Positions 1 through 11,528 of a DNA stretch of 64,000 bases are shown here, in pieces. The translations under genes were made by a program, and so were the position numbers. Under the pieces are notes generated by a model that saw only the letters and a program-made list of their open reading frames with translations, was not told the origin of the DNA and did no database searches. Every line of letters begins with the position of its first letter. The first letter of the stretch is position 1. This stretch comes from Lewinellaceae bacterium (GTDB lineage Bacteria > Bacteroidota > Bacteroidia > Chitinophagales > Saprospiraceae): assembly GCA_016719605.1 (NCBI GenBank), contig JADJYW010000006.1, positions 237,501-301,500 of the forward strand. The letters are read 5' to 3'.

Positions 1-1892
<1,892 letters not shown>

Positions 1893-2072
1893 TTTTTAAT
1901 TTTTTGATTGGATGTGCAAGCATCTGATCACGCCGACAGCGCGGCCCGCAAGGCCCCGCGCACGCTCGGCTCGAAAAACACAGGACATCAGATTATCAAT
2001 CATTTACTACGCTTCTTTCCCAGCATTGTCAATTTTAAGAAAATCGCACGGTTTAGCACCGTGCAACGAGAC

Positions 2073-2187
2073 GTTGGTGTCTTTGGCGGCGGGGATCACC
2101 TCTTCCCATTCCGAACAGAGCAGTTAAGCCCGCCAGCGCCGATGGTACTGCGGTAGATGCCGCGGGAGAGTAGGTCGATGCCAACCC
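2073..2187 (+). rRNA. rrf: 5S ribosomal RNA
   Basis: A 5S-like sequence of about 115 nt lies 180 nt after the 23S gene. It contains the conserved cattccgaacagagcagttaa-type core around 2106-2127 and the gtagatgccgcgggagagtag segment. The ends gttggtg and ccaaccc can pair as helix I. It completes the 3' end of an rRNA operon. No tRNA is seen in the 23S-5S spacer (1893-2072). End positions are accurate to a few bases. Confidence 0.95.
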
Positions 2188-2195
2188 AATATCCA

Positions 2196-2228
2196 GCCCT
2201 CATTGCACCCGCAATGAGGGCTTTTTTG
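2196..2228 (+). terminator. Rho-independent terminator of the rRNA operon
   Basis: An 11-bp perfect stem (gccctcattgc / gcaatgagggc, loop accc) is followed by six T residues, 8 nt after the 5S gene. A second weaker hairpin (tgctctca / tgagagca followed by gtttt) lies at 2253-2279. Confidence 0.9.
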
Positions 2229-2434
2229 TTCGCATGCCCTCTGTGTTAAATTTGCTCTCAACGGGCTGAGAGCAGTTTTCTGAACACTCCAGCAGTTGGC
2301 GTTTTCATCAAGCGCAATCGCATCGGGCACTTCACTTCGCTGCGGAGTCTGTTTGGTGAAAACACCAGGCGCGTCGGCAAAAACTCCGCGCCTCTGCGGT
2401 GAAATAAAAAATTAAGACATGCGCAGTCCAACAC

Positions 2435-3292
2435 TCAGCGCATGACCGCCACGTCTCCGCTAAAAAACAACGTGATACCATCCACAAATAAAACCTCGGC
2501 CAGCCAGGTATAGACGCCTGCGCCGACGGGTTTGCCGCGGTAGGTGCCATCCCAGCCCAGCCCGCCCGGATCAAGGCTGGGAGCGAAGTTTTGGGCTTCG
2601 TAGATCAACTCGCCCCAGCGTCCAAATACGCGGAAGGATCGCACGACCCGCACCTTGACGGGGTCGGCCAAAAGGCTGAACAGGTCATTGACCCCGTCGT
2701 CGTTGGGCGAAAAGATATTGGGCACATACACGGGTTTGGTATTATCCACCATAATGGTCAACTGGTCGGCGCCCGTGCAACCATTATTGGCCACAACCTG
2801 AACGGAATAGGTCGTTGTCTGAAAAGGCCCAACGGGTAGCGTCAGGCACAATGGGCAGTTGATGAGCGTATCCAGCGGCTGCCAGACGGCATACGCCAGG
2901 TCGGCCTGCAGCAAGTTGACCGTCGCACCCAGGGTGGCGGTTTCACCTATTTTGATAGCAAGATCGGGGCCTAAATCAACGGCTAAGGGGAAGTTGCCGA
3001 CCTCCAGCGTGATCGAGTCAGTGTCGGAGCAACCCGGAGCGATAGCATAGGTATAGGTTACCCCAAACAAGCCCAGGCCGATGGCTTCGGGATCAAACGC
3101 ACCGGACTGGCCGGCAGCGCCACCCCAGACACCACCCGGAGGGGTAGCCACGAGGTTTTGCAAAGGGGATGTTGTACAAAATGGTCCGGCTTCCTGGATT
3201 TCGACTTGCGGCTTGGTTACGATTTCCAGCGTTTGTGCCGTCACGACGGTACAGCCGGCTGGGGCGGTGTAGGTATAGGTAAGGCTATGCAC
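2435..3292 (-). CDS. Gliding-motility-type (T9SS type B) surface protein, C-terminal part after a frameshift
   Basis: This is the C-terminal half of a secreted surface protein. The last ~90 residues form a CHU_C / type B T9SS sorting domain, with VPNIFSPNDDGVNDLF, then an FGRWGELIYE core, WDGTYRGKPVGAGVYTW and a short basic end. That domain sends the protein through the type IX system to the cell surface. The preceding ~150 residues resemble PKD/SprB-like repeats with a TPPGGVWGG motif. Its open frame continues upstream to 3364 without a natural start, and the partner fragment at 3285-4466 ends in the other frame at the same place. The two are therefore one gene split by a frameshift in a six-C run (3359-3364, minus strand). 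Confidence 0.85.
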   Translation of the reverse strand: MHSLTYTYTAPAGCTVVTAQTLEIVTKPQVEIQEAGPFCTTSPLQNLVATPPGGVWGGAAGQSGAFDPEAIGLGLFGVTYTYAIAPGCSDTDSITLEVGNFPLAVDLGPDLAIKIGETATLGATVNLLQADLAYAVWQPLDTLINCPLCLTLPVGPFQTTTYSVQVVANNGCTGADQLTIMVDNTKPVYVPNIFSPNDDGVNDLFSLLADPVKVRVVRSFRVFGRWGELIYEAQNFAPSLDPGGLGWDGTYRGKPVGAGVYTWLAEVLFVDGITLFFSGDVAVMR

Positions 3293-4466
3293 GCCCGGGC
3301 CGATGGCAGCTGGGTTGATGAAACCATTGGCGGGCGCTATGCCACCCCAAATACCGCCGGGGGGTGGCAGTGAGTTGAAGCGGCGGGGCAGACAAGCAAA
3401 GTACCGATGGGCTTGTAATTGTCACGGCAGGTATGGGAATGCTTTCTACGAGGGTGCCGGCAGTGCCCGTGCAGCCATTGGCGCCGACAACAATGACGCT
3501 ATAGGCGCCGGCCATAGTCGCACTGAACGCGGGAAGGAGTGGATTTTGCTGGAGGGAGGTGAAACCTGCCGGGCCGCTCCAGAAATAGGCGCTGCCTCCA
3601 TCGGCACTTAGCTGTACCGGGTCGCCCGGGCAAAAGGGGCCATCGTTACCGGCCGAAGCCGTGGGGGAGGGCAGTACCGTCACCAATACATCGTCGGTCA
3701 GGGTATTGCCACAAGGGTCGGTGACGGTTACACTGTAGGTGGTGGTGGCGGTCGGGTTGGCTATGGGGTTGGCAATGTTGGTTGCGCTCAGGTCGGCCGA
3801 CGGCGCCCAGATATACGCATTGCCGCCGGGGGAGGCCTGAAGTGGTACAGGCAGGCCACTGCAAACGCTGAGGTCCTGCATGGGTGTCAGAACAAACGGG
3901 CTGCTGTTGGTATTGATTTGGAGGCAAAAGGCTAAAAAAGCATAGTTGAAGCACGAGCCGCCATCTATATTGTCTGCCCGAACCAGAATGGTGTTTTCCC
4001 CTGCGGTGAGCAAACTGGAAACATCGTAGATTTTCAGTATCTCCCAGTCGGAGTCGGTGGTACTACCCAAAAAGACGCCGTTGATGTACAACGTGAATTT
4101 TTGATCGGCCTGGATTTTCACCTGTGCACTCAAAACCTGGTTGCACAGGTTGAATTTTTTTTGAAACCAGTAATCGCCCGTAGCGGCATAATAACAGGTG
4201 GTCGGGGGCGGGGATACCCAGATGGGTTTCATGTTGGGGCAGTCGGCAAAATGGCTGTCGAGCATCGGCGAGCCATACGTTGTGTCGCATTGGGCATCAA
4301 TATAGGCCTCATTGACACAATCGGTCACTTCGTAAACCGGCAGGTTGAACGGTCCGGTTTGGGAGGTGCTCAAGCCCCAATCGGTACCGGACACGATCTG
4401 AATCTGGGCTGTTACCGGCGAGAGATACAGCAAAATGCTGATTATGGATAAGGTTTTTTTCATCAT
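3285..4466 (-). CDS. Gliding-motility-type surface protein, N-terminal part (frameshifted)
   Basis: Start chosen at 4466 or 4463 (MMKK) because a clear signal peptide follows (SIISILLYLSPVTAQ). Residues ~40-180 resemble a carbohydrate- or ligand-binding jelly-roll region ending near FAYLAFCLQ-type strands. After that come PKD-like repeats (PTATTTYSVTVTDPCGN; GPFCPGDPVQLSADGG). The true sequence stops making sense after LQLTATP. In another frame the next codons read GGIWGG, then FINPAAIGPG, which joins directly to the fragment at 2435-3292 and matches its paralogous TPPGGVWGG repeat. A one-base insertion or two-base deletion in the C6 run at 3359-3364 is the likely cause. The intact protein would be about 670 residues. 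Function beyond surface display is unknown. Confidence 0.8.
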   Translation of the reverse strand: MMKKTLSIISILLYLSPVTAQIQIVSGTDWGLSTSQTGPFNLPVYEVTDCVNEAYIDAQCDTTYGSPMLDSHFADCPNMKPIWVSPPPTTCYYAATGDYWFQKKFNLCNQVLSAQVKIQADQKFTLYINGVFLGSTTDSDWEILKIYDVSSLLTAGENTILVRADNIDGGSCFNYAFLAFCLQINTNSSPFVLTPMQDLSVCSGLPVPLQASPGGNAYIWAPSADLSATNIANPIANPTATTTYSVTVTDPCGNTLTDDVLVTVLPSPTASAGNDGPFCPGDPVQLSADGGSAYFWSGPAGFTSLQQNPLLPAFSATMAGAYSVIVVGANGCTGTAGTLVESIPIPAVTITSPSVLCLSAPPLQLTATPRRYLGWHSARQWFHQPSCHRPGRA

Positions 4467-4530
4467 AAACAACGCAGTTACTACGCTTGATGCTCCACTC
4501 CAATTGTACTTGTTGAGCCGTAGTATCCGG

Positions 4531-4857
4531 TCAACTGCCCGACAGGACACTTTCCTCCCCGGAATCCCGCAGCCGAAGTACGGCCTCTCGCGCCCATTTG
4601 ATCCAGAAAAACGCCAGGGCCGGCGCGATCAAAAAACTGCCTGGATTGTAGTACAGGGCACTGTCAACATCGAGGTGGATGAGGTGCATGACCGCCCGGG
4701 TCATGCCGCAGCCGAGGCATTCGATATCGAAGAAACGTTTCGAGGGGCAAAATGCTTCGCCTTCGTCAAAATAATCGGCGGGCAGGGCCAGCATCAGGAG
4801 CGGAAAAAGAACCAGAAAGGCCAGCCAGGCCCAGTCCAGGATTTTTGATTTTTTCAT
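4531..4857 (-). CDS. DUF2752 family membrane protein
   Basis: A 108-residue protein, starting at the methionine before KKSKILDWAW. It has two probable membrane segments (residues ~8-25 and ~75-92) flanking the DUF2752 signature: CPSKRFFDIECLGCGMTRA followed by NPGSFL. The paired cysteines and the GCGMTRA box are characteristic. The biochemical role of the family is unknown. The start was taken at 4857 because the open frame upstream has no family similarity and runs through an inverted repeat. It lies downstream of, and on the same strand as, the YqaE-like gene. Confidence 0.8.
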   Translation of the reverse strand: MKKSKILDWAWLAFLVLFPLLMLALPADYFDEGEAFCPSKRFFDIECLGCGMTRAVMHLIHLDVDSALYYNPGSFLIAPALAFFWIKWAREAVLRLRDSGEESVLSGS

Positions 4858-4873
4858 TTTTGGCCGTGTTGGA

Positions 4874-4921
4874 CTTCTTGCAAAAGTGGTTTTTGAGCAA
4901 TAAAACTGCTGTTGCAAGAAG
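4874..4921. repeat. Inverted repeat in the DUF2752 leader
   Basis: Perfect 10-bp arms (cttcttgcaa / ttgcaagaag) are separated by 28 nt, 17-64 nt upstream of the DUF2752 start. There is no T-tract on either side, so it does not look like an intrinsic terminator. It may be an operator or an RNA structure. Confidence 0.45.
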
Positions 4922-5018
4922 CCTGTTACACAAAAAGGCGGGTGCAACGAACCGTGCTCATTGGAATGAGAAAACAACGGTTCCGTGCACACGCCTTTTT
5001 ATCTTGCCCGGGGGACAA

Positions 5019-5475
5019 TTATTTGTAATAATCTTTCATCTTGATCAGTGCGTGAATGAGGCCGGGTAGCCAGCACAGCACAACGAGGATCAGATTTACG
5101 ATCCAGTCGGAACCTTCCCAGTCCGACTTAACGCCCATGGCAACCCAGGCCAGACCCAGAAATAGCCAGCAGGATGTACAGGCCCTTGGTGATGCCGTCG
5201 CCACCATCTTTGCGCATTTCTTTTTTCAGTTGCTTTTGCGCGGCTTTCAGTTTGATGGTGTTTTTGAAACCCAGCCGCTCGCCGGTAATTTCTTTGTACC
5301 TGGAAGGTGTCAGATTGACAAACTCGTCAACAGCGAGGCGCAGCATTTCGGGCGACAGGGCCTGAACTTCGGGAGCAGTGCTGGCAGCGCCCACCGATGT
5401 CGGAGCCATTTTGTCCATCGAGAACGCGCTGAAAAATGCCACGAGGCAAATTACTGTGGTTAAAAAACGCTTCAT
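5019..5475 (-). CDS. YqaE/Pmp3-family membrane protein with N-terminal extension (frameshifted)
   Basis: Two overlapping frames together give one recognisable protein. The first (from 5475) has a signal peptide (FLTTVICLVAFFSAFS) and a basic region rich in Lys/Ala/Gln (LKAAQKQLKKEMRK). This is an N-terminal extension seen in Bacteroidota YqaE-like proteins. The second frame supplies the Pmp3-like hydrophobic hairpin, GSDWIVNLILVVLCWLPGLIHAL, then KMKDYYK. The switch point lies between about 5155 and 5172; a one-base insertion or two-base deletion would join GLYILLA to LFLGLAWVAMG. Pmp3-type proteins are small membrane proteins linked to membrane potential and stress, but the role of this extended form is unknown. 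Confidence 0.7.
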
Positions 5476-5676
5476 AAAAACTCAAAATTTTGGTTTAGCG
5501 CCTACTCAATCAGAGCTTTTCGGCTTCGGCTCGCTGCTCCGGCAACGGATCAGCAGAGGCGAATGTAGCGCGAAAATAACTGCACGGAAAAATCAATCCG
5601 CGAAGAAATAATTTATTTGTTTTCGTTTGCCGGAGTCGGAACACAGAGCTTATGTTTGCACCCGCTTTTCAGCAAT

Positions 5677-5750
<74 letters not shown>

Positions 5751-5751
5751 C

Positions 5752-5787
5752 AAAAAGAGGCCTCACGTTCGCGTGAGGCCTCTTTTT
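5752..5787. terminator. Bidirectional terminator between tRNA-Ala and the efflux operon
   Basis: A 16-bp perfect stem with a ttcg tetraloop is flanked by A5 and T5, so it can act on both strands. It ends the tRNA transcript on the plus strand and the convergent RND adaptor gene on the minus strand. Confidence 0.92.
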
Positions 5788-5791
5788 GTTT

Positions 5792-6925
5792 TTACTCTTC
5801 TTCGGCATTCTTCATTTTCATCAGCAGGGCGTATGCATTTTTCAGCACGAGGCGGGTCTGTTCCAGATCGCTTTTCCCGACGGGTGTAATCGGAATGTAT
5901 CCCTCCGCCGCCGTACCGGCCTCCACCTCTACCATCTCAAACGCGCCGCCGCCTTTTTCGGCAAAAACAAAATGGCGGTTTTCCCAGCGCACCACGGCGC
6001 TTTCGGGTACCGCAAGGGCGTCCTGACGGAGTACCTCCACTTCGGTTTTCATATACATGCCGGGAAAAAGTTTGGGGTCGTAGCGGTCGAAATGGCAGTG
6101 CGCCTCCACGGAGCGGTCGGCCCCCACATTGCGGCTGATGAGAATAATTTTGCCGGGGTGTGCATCCGTGGGGCGGTCGTTGGTGTAAGCGTTGATGCGC
6201 TGACCGATACGCAGAGATGGCACATCCTTCTCAAAAACCTTTAAATTCAGGTGGATGTCGTCGGGATTGACCAACTCAAACAGCACGTCCGTAGGCGCTA
6301 CATACTTGCCGATGTTGACGTTTACGGCGCTCACAAAGCCGTCTATCGGCGCCGGCACGCGCACACTGCGCGAAAGGCTGTTCTCGTCCAGCGCCGTCGG
6401 GTTGATGCCGATGAGCAAGAGTTTTTCGCCCAGTGCCCTCTGCTGAATTTTGAGGGTTTTTTGTTCCGCCCGGGCTTGTTCCAGCACTTTGACGCTGCCC
6501 GCCTGTCCGCTCTGTAGTTCCTGCTGGCGCGTCAGTTCGGCTTCGGCGTACTGAAGTTTGGCCTGTGCAGTCAGGTAGTCCTGCTGGAGTTGGATATACT
6601 GCGGGTCTTCCAGCACGGCGATGGTTTCGCCCTTGCGGACGTGCATACCGGGCAACAGTTTGGTAGATTTCAGGTAGCCGCCCAGCGGAAAACTGACCGA
6701 TACCAGGCTCTGTGGCGGCACGTCCACAATGCCGCTCACGCGGAGCAGTGTGCGCATGGCCCGCCGCTCCGCCGGGCCGATTTCGATGCCGGCGTTTTGG
6801 AGTTGCTCGGGTCTGAGCTGCACCAGCAAGTCGGTTTGCTGCTTTTCCGCAGTTTCCGGCACCTCCGGGGCATTGCCGCAAGCGGAAATCGCAAGGGCAA
6901 GTATAATTATGATGCTGTTTTTCAT
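5792..6925 (-). CDS. RND efflux periplasmic adaptor (CusB/CzcB-like lipoprotein)
   Basis: The membrane-fusion subunit of a tripartite heavy-metal exporter, linking the inner-membrane pump to the outer-membrane channel. The 377-residue protein starts with a lipoprotein signal (IIIILALAISAC, Cys at ~16). It continues with a biotinyl-lipoyl half-motif (GMHVRKGETIAVLEDPQYIQL), a coiled-coil hairpin (~residues 110-170), the second lipoyl half (RVPAPIDGFVSAVNVNIGKYV) and a beta-barrel domain ending near the C terminus. It is the last gene of a minus-strand operon, 51 nt after the pump gene. The metal cannot be told from sequence, and no His/Met-rich metal-binding extension is visible. Confidence 0.92.
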   Translation of the reverse strand: MKNSIIIILALAISACGNAPEVPETAEKQQTDLLVQLRPEQLQNAGIEIGPAERRAMRTLLRVSGIVDVPPQSLVSVSFPLGGYLKSTKLLPGMHVRKGETIAVLEDPQYIQLQQDYLTAQAKLQYAEAELTRQQELQSGQAGSVKVLEQARAEQKTLKIQQRALGEKLLLIGINPTALDENSLSRSVRVPAPIDGFVSAVNVNIGKYVAPTDVLFELVNPDDIHLNLKVFEKDVPSLRIGQRINAYTNDRPTDAHPGKIILISRNVGADRSVEAHCHFDRYDPKLFPGMYMKTEVEVLRQDALAVPESAVVRWENRHFVFAEKGGGAFEMVEVEAGTAAEGYIPITPVGKSDLEQTRLVLKNAYALLMKMKNAEEE

Positions 6926-6932
6926 GTCTGAA

Positions 6933-6964
6933 TGTGTTGTTGGTTGAATGTGTTGTTGGTTGAA
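6933..6964. repeat. Tandem 16-bp duplication
   Basis: Two perfect head-to-tail copies of tgtgttgttggttgaa fill most of the spacer between the pump and adaptor genes. It is probably a slippage duplication. Any effect on translation of the adaptor is unknown. Confidence 0.85.
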
Positions 6965-6976
6965 TAGTTTGCTTGC

Positions 6977-9900
6977 TCACTTGCTCACTTGCCAATACTC
7001 TACCTCAAAAGCGGCTTCGTTGCATTGGTATACGGCATCGAGGTAGCCCTGACGGATATCGAGGGCCTGGCGGACAATGAGCAGCCACTCCATGTAGTTG
7101 ATTTCGCCCATGCGCCATTGTCGGTCGGCGGTGGCAAGCAGGGTGGCGGCATTGGGCAACAGGTCGGATTCGTATTGCTGCACCTCGGCATCCAGCCGCC
7201 GATAGCGGGCCACGGCAGTCCGATGCTCCTGTTCCAGCGCCTGGCCAAGTGCTGCCAATTGGGCCGATTCCTGCTGTTGCCGGATACCGGCGGCCGCTAT
7301 TTTATTTTTCTGTGCTTTTGTGAAAATAGGCACCTGCGCACCTACCGATACGGTGGAAAAGCGCTTGCCGGCATCGAAATAGACGTCCGTGCCAGACCGG
7401 TCCTGCTGCCAGCCGACGATGGACATGTTGCCGTAACCCACCGAAAATGCGGGCAGCAGCTTGCTTTGCTCTACCCGTTGCTCCGCGGCTGCTATCGCTA
7501 TGCGATGCGTTTGCGCCAGCGCCAGCGGATGCTGCCCGACCGCCGTCGAATCGGGTAAAATTGCCAACGGATACCGAATCGGCGCGGGTACAAGCCGGGG
7601 TGGGGCAGTGGCGTTCAGCAACAGTTGAAGCTGCCGGCGCGCGATGTCCAGTTCGGTTTCTAAGCGGTTTCGTTGCTGTACGGCGAGCAGACGCTGGGTT
7701 TCGGCTGCATTTTTTTCCAAGATATTCGTCTCGCCGCTGCGCAGGCGCAGGTCTGCTTTTTCTACAAAAACTGCATACAGGCTGTCGGTTTCCTGCAAGA
7801 GCCGTTGTTTTTCGAGGCCCAAAATCAGGACGTAATAGGCGGTTTTGACTTGCCGGAGCAATTCTTGTTCGCGTTGTTGTACGCCGGTTTGGCTCAACAG
7901 GTATTCCTGTTCGAGCAGCTCCCGGCGCCGCCGGTACACGTCGGGCAAGTGAAATGCCTGCCGCACACCGAAGCGGGTGTCAAAGAAACGCGTGTTCACC
8001 TGACCCAGTTCGGCGTCAAACTCCGTGGGGGCCGGTTCGCGAGCCGTGCTGCGCAGTTTGTCGGCGTGTTCCACACCGAGCCGGGCGGTTTGCAGGGAAA
8101 GGTTGTTTGCGCGGGCTTGTTCCAGCGCCTGTTCCAGGGAGATATTGGGCTGTGCCCAAACGACATTTCCCAACAGGAAAAACAAGATAAAAAGGGCGGT
8201 TGCCGGTGGCGGTGCTTGGCGCTTGTGGCGGCGTTTGGCGGCAAAATGCTCAAACAACACATACAAAACGGGCAGTACGATCAGCGTCAGCAAGGTAGAA
8301 CTAAGCAGACCGCCGATGACCACCGTGGCCAATGGCCGTTGTACTTCCGCCCCGGCGCCAAGGCTGGTAGCCATGGGCAAAAAGCCGAGCGAGGCTACTG
8401 CCGCGGTCATCAGTACAGGCCGCAAACGGGTTTTGGTACCCTGCAAAACAATGTGGCGTACGTCAATCAATCCGCCCTGATGCAGGCGGTTGAACTCCGA
8501 AATGAGCACGATCCCGTTCAGTACCGAAATACCAAACAAGGCGATAAAACCCACGCCTGCCGAAATGCTGAACGGCATATCGCGCAACCAAAGGGCCAGC
8601 ACGCCGCCGATAGCCGAGAGCGGGATAGCGGAATAGATCAGCAGGCCGTATTTGACGGAATTGAAAGCAAAGTACAAGAGCAAAAAAATCAAGAGCAAGG
8701 CCACAGGCACGGCTATGCCGAGGCGCTGTTTGGCCTCCTGCAGGTTTTCGAATGCACCGCCGTAGGTGATGTAGTACCCCGGCGGGAAGGAAATCCGGCT
8801 TTCTATTTTGGTATGCAACTCGTCCACGATACTCTGCACGTCGCGGCCGCGCACATTGAAGCCCACCACGATACGGCGTTTGGCGTCCTCCCGCTGAATC
8901 TGGCTGGGGCCTTCCACAATTTGTACGTCGGCGACCTGGCTGAGCGGAATTTGCGCACCGTTCGGGGTCGGTATGAGCAGGTTTTGTACGTCGCTCAGGT
9001 CGCTCCGTTCTTCGGAGGCCATGCGCAGGACGAGATCAAACCGGCGCTCGCCCTCAAATACGAGTCCGGCGCTTTCTCCTGCAAAGGCGGTATTGACCAC
9101 CCGGTTTACGTCGCGTATGTGCAACCCGTACTTGGCTAAGGCGTCCCGATGGTAGTTCACCACAATCTGCGGCATACCCGTCACGCGCTCCACATACAGG
9201 TCGCGGGCGCCCTCCACGGTGTTGATCAGATCGCCGATACGGCGGGCATAGTCGGCGAGGGTATCGAGGTCTTCCCCAAAAATTTTGCACACTACGTCTT
9301 GCCGCGCGCCGGTCATGAGCTCGTTGAATCGCATTTGCACCGGGTACTGAAAACCGGTGGTAACGCCCGGGATTGCCTGCAGTTTCTCGCCCATTTTTTC
9401 GGCCAGTTCGTCAAAGGTCTTGGCCGAGGTCCACGCTTTTTTATCCTTTAAAATCACCATCATGTCGGCAGCCTCGATCGGCATGGGGTCGGTGGGAATT
9501 TCCCCGGAACCGATTTTGGTCACCACCTTTTCTACTTCCGGGAAATTTTCGAGCAGTACATGCGCAGTTTGCTGCGTGGCTTCGATGGTGGTGGTCAGGT
9601 TGCTGCCCGTAAGTACGCGGGTATCCACGGCGAAGTCGCCCTCTTCCAGTTCGGGGATAAACTCGCCGCCAAGCGTTGCGAGCAAGAGTACGGCGCCGAC
9701 AAACATCGCCAGCGATGCAGCCACTACGGTTTTGGGAAACTGCAGCACCTTACCGAGCGTGATGTGGTGCCAGCCTTCGAGGTGGGTCATCATCCGGTCG
9801 CTCCAGCTGGCTTTGTGGCTGATTTTTTTATTCAGAAAAAACGCGCTCATCATCGGGACGTAGGTCACCGATAGCAGCAGGGCGCCCAGTACGGCAAACG

Positions 9901-11359
9901 CCACGGTTTGGGCCATGGGCCGAAACATTTTACCCTCGATACCCTCCAGCGCGAGAATGGGCAGGTACACGATCAGGATAATGACCTGGCCAAAAACGGC
10001 TGCGTTCATCATACGCCCTGCGGAACTGCGCACCTCGTTGTCCATTTGGGCCTGGGAAATGGCGCCCCCTTGCTCCACTTCCCGGTAGTGGTGGTGGGTC
10101 AGGCGGTGCATCACGGCCTCCACGACGATGACCGCGCCGTCCACGATGAGTCCGAAGTCAATGGCGCCGAGGCTCATCAGGTTGCCGCTCACGCCGAACA
10201 GGTTCATCATGCTCACCGCAAAAAGCATGGACAACGGGATGACCGTGGCTACGACCAGCCCTGCGCGGAAATTGCCCAGGAAAAACACCAGCACCAGCAC
10301 GACGATCAGCGCCCCTTCGATCAGGTTGCGCTCCACGGTAGAGATGGCGTTGTTCACCATTTTGGTTCGGTCGAGGAACGGCTCTATTTCCACCCCCTCG
10401 GGCAGGGTTTTGCTGATCTGCGCAATCCGGTCTTTTACCCGTTTGATGACGGCGGACGAATTTTCGCCCTTGAGCATCATCACCACGGCCCCGGCTACTT
10501 CACCTTCGTCGTTGAAACAAACCGCCCCGTAGCGCATAGCCGTGCCGAAGCGCACTTCGGCTACGTCGCGTACCAGCACGGGCGTGCCGTCGGGCAGGCT
10601 TTTGACCGGGATGGCGCGCAGGTCGTCCAGGTTTTGCGCCAGTCCTTCGGTACGGATGAACAGCACGGTGGGGCCTTTTTCGATGTAGGCTCCGCCGGTG
10701 TTGTGGTTATTGCGTTCCAGCGCGTCGAATACGTCGGCGATGGTCAGTTCGAAGGCCTGAAGGCGAGCCGGTTGCACGGCTACTTCGTACTGTTTTACCA
10801 ATCCGCCAAAACTGCTGACGTCGGCCACGCCGGGCGTGCCGAGCAGTTGGCGGCGCACAATCCAGTCCTGAATAGTGCGCAGTTCGGCGGCATCGTACCG
10901 GCTTTCATAACCGGGTTTGGGTTTTACGACGTACTGGAAAATTTCGCCCAGACCGGTGGTAACCGGCGCCAGTTCGGGCGAGCCGATGCCTGCGGGTATT
11001 TGGTTTTGAACCTGTTGCAGGCGCTCGCTGATCTGCTGCCGCGCCCAGTAGACATCCGTCGCGTCGTCGAAAACGATGGTGACGAGCGACAGGCCGAAGC
11101 GCGAAAAACTGCGAATTTCCTTCAGCCCGGGGATGTTACTGCATACCTGTTCGATGGGAAATGTGATGAGGCGCTCCACATCGGGGGCGCCGAGCGCCGG
11201 CGTGCTGGTGATCACCTGCACCTGGTTGTCGGTGATGTCCGGCACGGCATCTATGGGTAGCCGGGCGATTTGCAGGCTGCCCCAGCCGACCAGCGCCAGC
11301 ACGAAAAGGCCGACGATGAGTTTGTTCCGGATGGAAAAATCTATGATGGATTGTAGCAT
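6977..11359 (-). CDS. CusA/CzcA heavy-metal RND pump fused to a TolC-like outer-membrane channel
   Basis: The 1460-residue protein has a complete CusA/CzcA pump (~residues 1-1040). It shows the N-terminal membrane anchor, the PDITDNQVQVIT box, the proton-relay membrane segment GAIDFGLIVDGAVIVVEAVM, and porter loops with FNVRGRD-type strands. A basic linker (AAKRRHKRQ) then leads to a hydrophobic stretch ending VVWAQ at ~1069, followed by an outer-membrane factor (~1070-1460) with two coiled-coil TolC repeats. The joint looks like an internal signal peptide, so the channel may be cut free after export. Pump-channel fusions of this kind are known in Bacteroidota. The gene lies between a small conserved protein and the adaptor on one operon. 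It expels a divalent or monovalent heavy metal using proton flow. Confidence 0.93.
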   Translation of the reverse strand: MLQSIIDFSIRNKLIVGLFVLALVGWGSLQIARLPIDAVPDITDNQVQVITSTPALGAPDVERLITFPIEQVCSNIPGLKEIRSFSRFGLSLVTIVFDDATDVYWARQQISERLQQVQNQIPAGIGSPELAPVTTGLGEIFQYVVKPKPGYESRYDAAELRTIQDWIVRRQLLGTPGVADVSSFGGLVKQYEVAVQPARLQAFELTIADVFDALERNNHNTGGAYIEKGPTVLFIRTEGLAQNLDDLRAIPVKSLPDGTPVLVRDVAEVRFGTAMRYGAVCFNDEGEVAGAVVMMLKGENSSAVIKRVKDRIAQISKTLPEGVEIEPFLDRTKMVNNAISTVERNLIEGALIVVLVLVFFLGNFRAGLVVATVIPLSMLFAVSMMNLFGVSGNLMSLGAIDFGLIVDGAVIVVEAVMHRLTHHHYREVEQGGAISQAQMDNEVRSSAGRMMNAAVFGQVIILIVYLPILALEGIEGKMFRPMAQTVAFAVLGALLLSVTYVPMMSAFFLNKKISHKASWSDRMMTHLEGWHHITLGKVLQFPKTVVAASLAMFVGAVLLLATLGGEFIPELEEGDFAVDTRVLTGSNLTTTIEATQQTAHVLLENFPEVEKVVTKIGSGEIPTDPMPIEAADMMVILKDKKAWTSAKTFDELAEKMGEKLQAIPGVTTGFQYPVQMRFNELMTGARQDVVCKIFGEDLDTLADYARRIGDLINTVEGARDLYVERVTGMPQIVVNYHRDALAKYGLHIRDVNRVVNTAFAGESAGLVFEGERRFDLVLRMASEERSDLSDVQNLLIPTPNGAQIPLSQVADVQIVEGPSQIQREDAKRRIVVGFNVRGRDVQSIVDELHTKIESRISFPPGYYITYGGAFENLQEAKQRLGIAVPVALLLIFLLLYFAFNSVKYGLLIYSAIPLSAIGGVLALWLRDMPFSISAGVGFIALFGISVLNGIVLISEFNRLHQGGLIDVRHIVLQGTKTRLRPVLMTAAVASLGFLPMATSLGAGAEVQRPLATVVIGGLLSSTLLTLIVLPVLYVLFEHFAAKRRHKRQAPPPATALFILFFLLGNVVWAQPNISLEQALEQARANNLSLQTARLGVEHADKLRSTAREPAPTEFDAELGQVNTRFFDTRFGVRQAFHLPDVYRRRRELLEQEYLLSQTGVQQREQELLRQVKTAYYVLILGLEKQRLLQETDSLYAVFVEKADLRLRSGETNILEKNAAETQRLLAVQQRNRLETELDIARRQLQLLLNATAPPRLVPAPIRYPLAILPDSTAVGQHPLALAQTHRIAIAAAEQRVEQSKLLPAFSVGYGNMSIVGWQQDRSGTDVYFDAGKRFSTVSVGAQVPIFTKAQKNKIAAAGIRQQQESAQLAALGQALEQEHRTAVARYRRLDAEVQQYESDLLPNAATLLATADRQWRMGEINYMEWLLIVRQALDIRQGYLDAVYQCNEAAFEVEYWQVSK

Positions 11360-11528
11360 TTTTTTAGTGATAAGCGATGAATAATATGTACTTGTACTGC
11401 GCCTGACTTTTCAACGAAGTACAGGGATAAGACCTCCGGAGCGCGGCGGAAACATACGGTATCAGACTTTCCAGGTTTTTTAAACCAGAAAAGTCCGGGA
11501 TATATAAGTTCTGGGAAAGGTAGCCGAA

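Noticed and set aside
7673..11260. Large plus-strand frames opposite the RND pump
   Set aside because: They are antisense shadows of a strongly conserved pump-channel gene.
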